DNA from: Cellulomonas sp. 73-145
GTDB taxonomy: Bacteria; Actinomycetota; Actinomycetes; Actinomycetales; Cellulomonadaceae
Direction: 5' to 3'
Length of the DNA: 64,000 bases
Assembly (NCBI GenBank): GCA_001898185.1
Contig: MKTI01000005.1
Location: 489,547 to 553,546 of the forward strand
Positions 60,038-64,000 of the stretch are shown one piece after another (position 1 is the first letter of the stretch; each line of letters begins with the position of its first letter). The notes beneath the pieces were generated by a model, which had not been told where the DNA came from, ran no database searches, and saw nothing but the letters and a program-made list of their open reading frames with translations. The translations under genes and the position numbers were made by a program.

Positions 60038-60435
60038 CAGGAGGCCTTGGTGGTCGTGTGCACCGGAGGGGCGGCCGGTGCTGGGGCGGCGGCGGGTGCC
60101 GGTGCCGCCGCGCGGGCCGGTGCCTTGGCGGGCGCCGCCGGTGCCGGTGCAGCAGGAGCGACGGGGGCGGCCGCCGCGGCGTGCGCAGCCGCAGCCTGCT
60201 GGTCCAGGGTCGCCTGGAGCGCCACGATGCGGGTCCGTGCGTCCTGGATCGCCGCGAGGGCGGCCGCCACCTGCGGGTCCGGGGTCGCGGACGCCACGGG
60301 CACCGGCGGTGCGGTCGGCACGGCGGCCGGCTCGTGGGACGCCGCCCAGGCGACGCCGCCGCCGAACCCGCCCACGCTCAACGGGACCAGCCCGAGGGCC
60401 GCGAGACGCCGGACCTGACGGCCGCGGTCAGTCAT
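60037..60435 (-). CDS. Exported or membrane-anchored Ala/Pro-rich protein of the redox operon
   Basis: A 132-residue protein with a basic start, one hydrophobic segment (about residues 13-31, LGLVPLSVGGFGGGVAWAA), a short helical region with QVAALAAIQDARTRIVALQATLDQQ that could form a coiled coil, and a long Ala/Pro-rich tail. No known domain. The ALAAIQDARTRI helix and the organisation match the next gene upstream, so the two look like diverged duplicates. Possibly a wall-spanning scaffold for the electron-transfer proteins encoded downstream. Confidence 0.7.
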   Translation of the reverse strand: MTDRGRQVRRLAALGLVPLSVGGFGGGVAWAASHEPAAVPTAPPVPVASATPDPQVAAALAAIQDARTRIVALQATLDQQAAAAHAAAAAPVAPAAPAPAAPAKAPARAAAPAPAAAPAPAAPPVHTTTKAS

Positions 60436-60817
60436 CGGACCCGGAGCCGTCGTGCTCGGCCGACTCGTGCTCGCCGGACTCGTGCTCGGGCTGCTCCGGC
60501 TCGTGCGCCACGACGGGTGCCTGCTGCACGGGCGCAACGTCCGGTGCGGGAGCCGGGCTGTCGTCGACCGGTCCGGGCGCCGCCGCTGTCGCGACCGGTG
60601 CCGGCACCTGCGCCGCCGCAGCCTCGAGCCGGGCGAGCTGCTCCTGCAGGTCGTGGGCCTCCTGGTTCAGCGCCGCCACCTGCGGGTCCTGGTCGGCGAC
60701 CGCCGAGGGTGCGGGCTGCGGCGTGCCGGTCGCGGCGTAGGCGGCGGTGAGCACACCGGCGCCGACGAGCGCGACGCCCGCCGTGCCGGCGAGTGCGGTG
60801 CGAACGGTCCAGCGCAT
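60428..60817 (-). CDS. Membrane-anchored coiled-coil protein with His/Glu-rich tail, first gene of the redox operon
   Basis: A 129-residue protein: hydrophobic segment at residues about 8-29, then DPQVAALNQEAHDLQEQLARLEAAA, a short coiled coil that shares the DPQVAAL motif with the following gene, a Pro/Ala linker, and a C-terminal tail rich in His, Glu and Asp (HEPEQPEHESGEHESAEHDG) that could bind metal ions. No known domain. AAGGAGGAC before the ATG is the best ribosome site in the operon. A candidate regulator box lies 85 bp upstream. Confidence 0.72.
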   Translation of the reverse strand: MRWTVRTALAGTAGVALVGAGVLTAAYAATGTPQPAPSAVADQDPQVAALNQEAHDLQEQLARLEAAAAQVPAPVATAAAPGPVDDSPAPAPDVAPVQQAPVVAHEPEQPEHESGEHESAEHDGSGSDD

Positions 60818-60901
60818 GAGGGTCCTCCTTCGTCCGACGGCCCGTGCGGCGTCGTCGAGGAGCAGCGTGCGGGCCGCGGCGTGAGGTCCGCGGCAACCGG
60901 T

Positions 60902-60919
60902 GGCTAAGAGTGGGTTAAC
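60902..60919 (-). promoter_or_regulatory. OmpR-type direct-repeat box upstream of the redox operon (copy 1)
   Basis: Read on the minus strand: GTTAACC-CACT-CTTAGCC, two 7-base half-sites with 11-bp period. It matches CTTAACG-TTCC-CTTGGCC at 62937-62954. The box overlaps the last codons of the kinase gene, including a rare TTA leucine codon. Confidence 0.55.
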
Positions 60920-62187
60920 GCCGACGGGAGGACCAGGGCGAACCGGGCACCTCGCCCCTCGAGCCCGGGTCCGACCTCGAGCCGCCCGCCCGCCCGCTCG
61001 GCAGTCCGCCGCGCCACGTCGACCCCGAGACCGGTGGAGCCGGTCCCCGACCGCCCGCGCTGGGTGAGAGCGCCGTCGGCCAGTCCCGGGCCTGCGTCCG
61101 CGACGGCCACCACGACGACCCCGGGGCCGCGGTGCACCGTGAGCGCGAGCGCTGTCCCGGTGGGCGTGTGCCGCAGCACGTTGTCCACCAGCACGTCCAG
61201 CGCGGCGCCGAGCTCGGCCGCCCCGACGTCGACCGGAGTGGGCCCGGGCGGCACGTCCACGGTCAGCGGACGGCCCTGGTGGACGGCGAGCACACCCCAG
61301 AACGTGGCGCGGGCCCGGACCACCTCCGCCGCGTCGCACGCCGCCGGCAGTCGTGGGTCGTGGGTGCGGGCGGCGTGGATGACGGTGTCGACCGCGGCGA
61401 CCAGTCCGTCGACGTGCGCGCCCACCTGCGCACGCTCGGCGGGGTCGGCCAGCAGGTCGACGTCGAGGCGGAGCGCCGTGATGGGGGTGCGCAGCCGGTG
61501 CGAGAGGTCGGCGACCAGCTCGCGCTCGTCGGCGAGCAGACCGGCGACCCGGTCGCCGAGCCCGTTCAGCACCGCGCCCACGGACACGATCTCGGCCGGA
61601 CCGCTCGGCGCCACCCGGGCGCCGAGGTCACCGGAGCCGAGACGTTCGGCGACGTCCGCCAGGTCGCGCACGGACCGGGACAGCCGGGCGGCGATCCGGT
61701 CCCCCGCGAAGGCCGTGACGACCAGCAGCACGACGCCCACCAGGGCGAGCACGCTCCAGGCGCGCATCACCCCGGCGGTGAGCAGCGCATCGGGCACGAA
61801 GGTGCGCACCACGGCGGTGCCGGCCGGGCCCCCGACCGGCAGCAGCACCTCGACACCGCCGTCGGCCCTCGCGGTCAGCGCACGCCCGAGGGTGGCGAGG
61901 TCGACGGCCGGGGTGCGCGACGCCGGCGAGCCGACGACGCTGCCGTCGGGCAGGAACACGCTGGTGCGCCGGGCCCCGCCGTTCACGGCGAGCAGGGTGG
62001 CCTGCAACCGCGACGGGTCCTGCGCGACCACTCCCGTGAACATCGCCACCTGCTGGGCGTCCTGACGCGCGCCGGTGAGCGCCCGCTCGGCGGCGAGCGA
62101 GCGGGCGAGCAGCCCGAGCGGCACGAGGAAGGCGACGAGCATGACGGAGGTCATCGCCAGGCCGTAGCGGACCAGGAGGCCTCTCAC
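60904..62187 (-). CDS. Sensor histidine kinase of the redox-operon two-component system
   Basis: A 427-residue membrane kinase. Helix 1 is about residues 9-30 and helix 2 about 143-162, enclosing an extracytoplasmic sensor domain of about 110 residues. HAMP domain, then the phospho-acceptor His230 in ADLSHRLRTPITAL and an ATPase domain (VLVDNVLRHTPTG, GSTGLGVDVARR). The signal is unknown. GTG start overlapping the regulator stop. The third-last sense codon but one is TTA, rare in this genome, within a putative regulator box. Confidence 0.9.
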   Translation of the reverse strand: MRGLLVRYGLAMTSVMLVAFLVPLGLLARSLAAERALTGARQDAQQVAMFTGVVAQDPSRLQATLLAVNGGARRTSVFLPDGSVVGSPASRTPAVDLATLGRALTARADGGVEVLLPVGGPAGTAVVRTFVPDALLTAGVMRAWSVLALVGVVLLVVTAFAGDRIAARLSRSVRDLADVAERLGSGDLGARVAPSGPAEIVSVGAVLNGLGDRVAGLLADERELVADLSHRLRTPITALRLDVDLLADPAERAQVGAHVDGLVAAVDTVIHAARTHDPRLPAACDAAEVVRARATFWGVLAVHQGRPLTVDVPPGPTPVDVGAAELGAALDVLVDNVLRHTPTGTALALTVHRGPGVVVVAVADAGPGLADGALTQRGRSGTGSTGLGVDVARRTAERAGGRLEVGPGLEGRGARFALVLPSALTHS

Positions 62188-62864
62188 GACGGCGGCACCA
62201 GCTTGACGCCCACCCCGCGCACCCGGTGCAGGTAGACCGGCTCCTCCGCCGTCTCGCCGAGCTTGCGCCGCAGCCAGTGCAGGTGCACGTCCACCGTCTT
62301 GTCCGCACCGCCGTACGGCTGGTTCCACACCTTGGCCAGCAGCTCCCGCTTCGCGACCACCTCGCCGCTGCGCTCGGCCAGGTAGGCCAGCAGGTCGAAC
62401 TCCTTGGGGCTCAGCTCCAGGGGGTTGCCGTCCAGGGTGACGGTCCGGGACCGCACGTCGATCACCAGCCCGCCGGCCACCAGGGGCCCGGGCGGCCGGG
62501 CGTGGTCGGAGCGGCGCAGCACGGCCCGGATCCGCGCCTCGAGCTGGTCGGCGGCGAAGGGCTTGACCAGGTAGTCGTCTGCACCCGCGTCGAGCACGGC
62601 GACGATTCCCGCACCCTCGTCGCGCGCGCTGATGACGATCACCGGTACCTGCGACACGGCGCGGATCATCGCCAGCAGCGCCGCACCGTCCAGGTCCGGC
62701 AGCCCGAGGTCCAGCAGCACCACGTCCGGCGGGTGGTCCACCAGGCTCTGCAGCCCCTCCAGGGCGTTGGGTGCGGTCATCGTGGAGTGCGCGCGCGCCG
62801 ACAGGGACCGCACCAGCGCGGTCCGGATCGTCACGTCGTCCTCGATGATGAGCACGTCCGCCAC
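62184..62864 (-). CDS. OmpR-type response regulator of the redox-operon two-component system
   Basis: A 226-residue regulator: acidic pair in IIEDD, phospho-acceptor Asp52 (VVLLDLGLPDLDG), Lys in YLVKPFAADQ, and a winged helix (LSPKEFDLLAYLAER, VDVHLHWLRRKLGE, RVRGVGVKLVPPS). GTG start at 62864; a second in-frame GTG is nine bases downstream. Matching direct-repeat boxes upstream of both this region and the redox operon suggest it controls that operon and possibly the divergent hypothetical gene. Confidence 0.92.
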   Translation of the reverse strand: MADVLIIEDDVTIRTALVRSLSARAHSTMTAPNALEGLQSLVDHPPDVVLLDLGLPDLDGAALLAMIRAVSQVPVIVISARDEGAGIVAVLDAGADDYLVKPFAADQLEARIRAVLRRSDHARPPGPLVAGGLVIDVRSRTVTLDGNPLELSPKEFDLLAYLAERSGEVVAKRELLAKVWNQPYGGADKTVDVHLHWLRRKLGETAEEPVYLHRVRGVGVKLVPPS

Positions 62865-62936
62865 ATCCCGGAACCTAGGCCATCGGCAGGCGGCGGCGAC
62901 CGTCCCGCGGCAGCGTCGAGCGGATCTTGCGCCCGC

Positions 62937-62954
62937 CTTAACGTTCCCTTGGCC
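62937..62954 (+). promoter_or_regulatory. OmpR-type direct-repeat box in the regulator/hypothetical-gene spacer (copy 2)
   Basis: CTTAACG-TTCC-CTTGGCC, two half-sites with 11-bp period, as in the box at 60902-60919. It lies 73 bp from the regulator start on one side and 22 bp from the GTG of the divergent gene on the other. Confidence 0.55.
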
Positions 62955-62976
62955 CTGACGTGGGCGACCATGGACC

Positions 62977-63642
62977 GTGCCGCGCAGCAGCCCGAGATCC
63001 GGCCGGCGGTGGACGCCGTCGCGGCGACCCCGCACGGGCGTCGCGGGCGGGGGCTCCGGGCCGCGGCGGGCCGGAGCGATCGCCGCCTCCGTGTGGCTGG
63101 TCGGGGTCGCCGTCACCGGGCTGATCGCCAGCCGCGCGGTCGCCGTGCTCGACACCGACACGTCCCGGTCAGGGGTGCTGTCCCGCGCCGAGGTCGACCG
63201 GGTGCTGGTGGCCGCCCGCGCGGCCGCCGTGGGCACCGCCACGTCGCCGGCAGCGACACCCACCACCGGTCCAGCCACCCCCACCTCCGGGCCCGTTCCG
63301 GAGCCGAGCGCCCCCGTGACCGCGGCCCCGCCGCCGCGCCCCGCGCCCAGCACGGCCGCGCCCGCACCCACGACGGTCCCGGTGGCACGCACCTGGACCG
63401 TCCCGGGCGGCACCGTCGCGGCCTCGTGCACCGGCTCGGCGATCTCGCTGCTGTACGCGACGCCGCTCGACGGCTGGACCGTCGAGGTGGGCGCCGCCGG
63501 TCCGGACCACCTCGAGGTGGAGCTGCGGCAGTCCGGCACGGAGACGAAGGTCACCGCGGTGTGCGTGGCCGGCGTGCCGCAGCAGACGGCCACCCAGGGC
63601 ACGCCCGACGGGGGCGCCGACCACTCCTCCTCCGACGGCTGA
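62977..63642 (+). CDS. Hypothetical membrane-anchored protein with Pro/Thr-rich linker
   Basis: A 221-residue protein with a basic N-terminus, one transmembrane helix (about residues 35-55), a Pro/Thr/Ala-rich linker of about 65 residues (Cys-free) and a C-terminal domain of about 80 residues with two cysteines (AASCTGSAI and AVCVAGVP) that could form a disulfide outside the cell. The C-terminal domain begins TWTVPGGTVAASC, a beta-rich pattern. I do not recognise the family. GTG start without a clear ribosome site; the start is uncertain. It is divergent from the two-component pair and may be part of its sensing or regulon. Confidence 0.65.
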   Translation: MPRSSPRSGRRWTPSRRPRTGVAGGGSGPRRAGAIAASVWLVGVAVTGLIASRAVAVLDTDTSRSGVLSRAEVDRVLVAARAAAVGTATSPAATPTTGPATPTSGPVPEPSAPVTAAPPPRPAPSTAAPAPTTVPVARTWTVPGGTVAASCTGSAISLLYATPLDGWTVEVGAAGPDHLEVELRQSGTETKVTAVCVAGVPQQTATQGTPDGGADHSSSDG

Positions 63643-63682
63643 GGCCACCCGCCGCCAGAGGAGGAGCGGTCCCGCTCACGCG

Positions 63683-64000
63683 TCAGACGGTGAACGCGGC
63701 GACGCGGGTGCGTAGGTCGGCGGACAGGCGGGCCAGCTCGGCGACGGAGTCGCCCATCTGCCCCAGCACCTGGGAGGACGTGGACGCTGCGGAGGCGACC
63801 GCGGTGATGTTCTGCGCGATCTCCCCCGACCCCGTCGCGGCCTCGGTCACCCCGCGGGACATCTCGTTGGTCGTGGCGGTCTGCTCCTCCACCGCCGAGG
63901 CGATCGTCATCTGGTGGTCGTTGATCGCCGCCACGATCGAGCCGATCTGCCCGATCGAGGTCACCGCCCCCGCCGTGTCCGCCTGGATCGCCTCCACCCG
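63683..64000 (-). CDS. Methyl-accepting chemotaxis protein, C-terminal part (cut by window edge)
   Basis: The last 105 residues of a chemoreceptor signalling domain; the frame runs off the right edge. Typical heptad-rich helix: TSIGQIGSIVAAINDHQ, then ASAVEEQTATTNEMSRGV (a methylation-helix type sequence) and a C-terminal stretch ending RVAAFTV. It signals to CheA and indicates a motile organism. The ligand-binding part is outside the window. Confidence 0.92.
   Translation of the reverse strand, partial: RVEAIQADTAGAVTSIGQIGSIVAAINDHQMTIASAVEEQTATTNEMSRGVTEAATGSGEIAQNITAVASAASTSSQVLGQMGDSVAELARLSADLRTRVAAFTV

Noticed and set aside
1-64000. tRNA, rRNA and other structured RNA genes
   Set aside because: No cloverleaf-like or ribosomal RNA sequence was recognised; nearly all sequence is accounted for by protein genes.

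Overview
The window is very GC-rich, has GTG as a frequent start codon, many ATGA/GTGA stop-start overlaps, several apparently leaderless promoters and hairpin terminators without T-tracts. With GTP-dependent PEP carboxykinase, a Streptomyces-like VanS, a GH10 xylanase and a chemotaxis receptor, this points to a free-living, motile, plant-polymer-degrading actinobacterium, most like Cellulomonas and relatives (inferred from content; no marker gene is present). I see no rRNA, tRNA, CRISPR array, phage or insertion sequence. Nearly every base lies in a gene or in a spacer under 300 bp.

Layout. 0-9 kb: a 5'-truncated quinone-reductase-like enzyme, a VOC protein, a ferric-reductase-type membrane flavoprotein, then a CitA/DcuS-type two-component pair divergent from a NitT/TauT-type ABC importer. 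9-15 kb: a RamB-like acetate-metabolism regulator divergent from pckG; a GntR regulator divergent from an MFS exporter coupled to a TetR gene. 15-23 kb: complete kdpFABC-DE potassium system preceded by a 27-codon membrane peptide gene; then cutC. 23.7-30.6 kb: a GAF-type kinase/LuxR-type regulator pair followed by a FixABCX-like electron-transfer-flavoprotein operon with a fumarate-reductase-like flavoenzyme inserted between fixB and fixC. 30.7-36 kb: a compact glycopeptide-resistance cluster, vanHAX facing vanRS, with a vanY-like D,D-peptidase divergent from vanR; vanH and vanY carry nearly identical promoter elements. 36-42 kb: TetR/oxidoreductase pair, UbiA-type prenyltransferase, a sensor-domain kinase/LuxR regulator pair, an acyltransferase. 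42-52 kb: a GntR-controlled sugar-acid regulon (ABC importer, mutarotase, aldose dehydrogenase, lactonase, enolase-superfamily dehydratase, two dehydrogenases) resembling the non-phosphorylative L-fucose/L-rhamnose route. 52-55 kb: MarR/oxidoreductase pair with three operator copies, and a secreted xylanase. 55-63 kb: a long redox operon on the minus strand (two exported Ala/Pro-rich proteins, ApbE, a haem-type membrane protein, a NuoF-like protein, a ferredoxin, a small methyltransferase-like membrane protein, a HI0933-type flavoprotein) next to its own OmpR-type two-component pair. 63-64 kb: a membrane-anchored hypothetical protein and the C-terminal end of a chemotaxis receptor.

The two parts most likely to be incompletely described are the ETF-linked reductase operon (25.8-30.6 kb) and the ApbE/NuoF-like/ferredoxin operon (54.8-60.8 kb). 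Both look like dedicated electron-transfer chains with their own sensor systems, and for both I can point to candidate operators. The van cluster is functionally readable: every catalytic residue checked is present.
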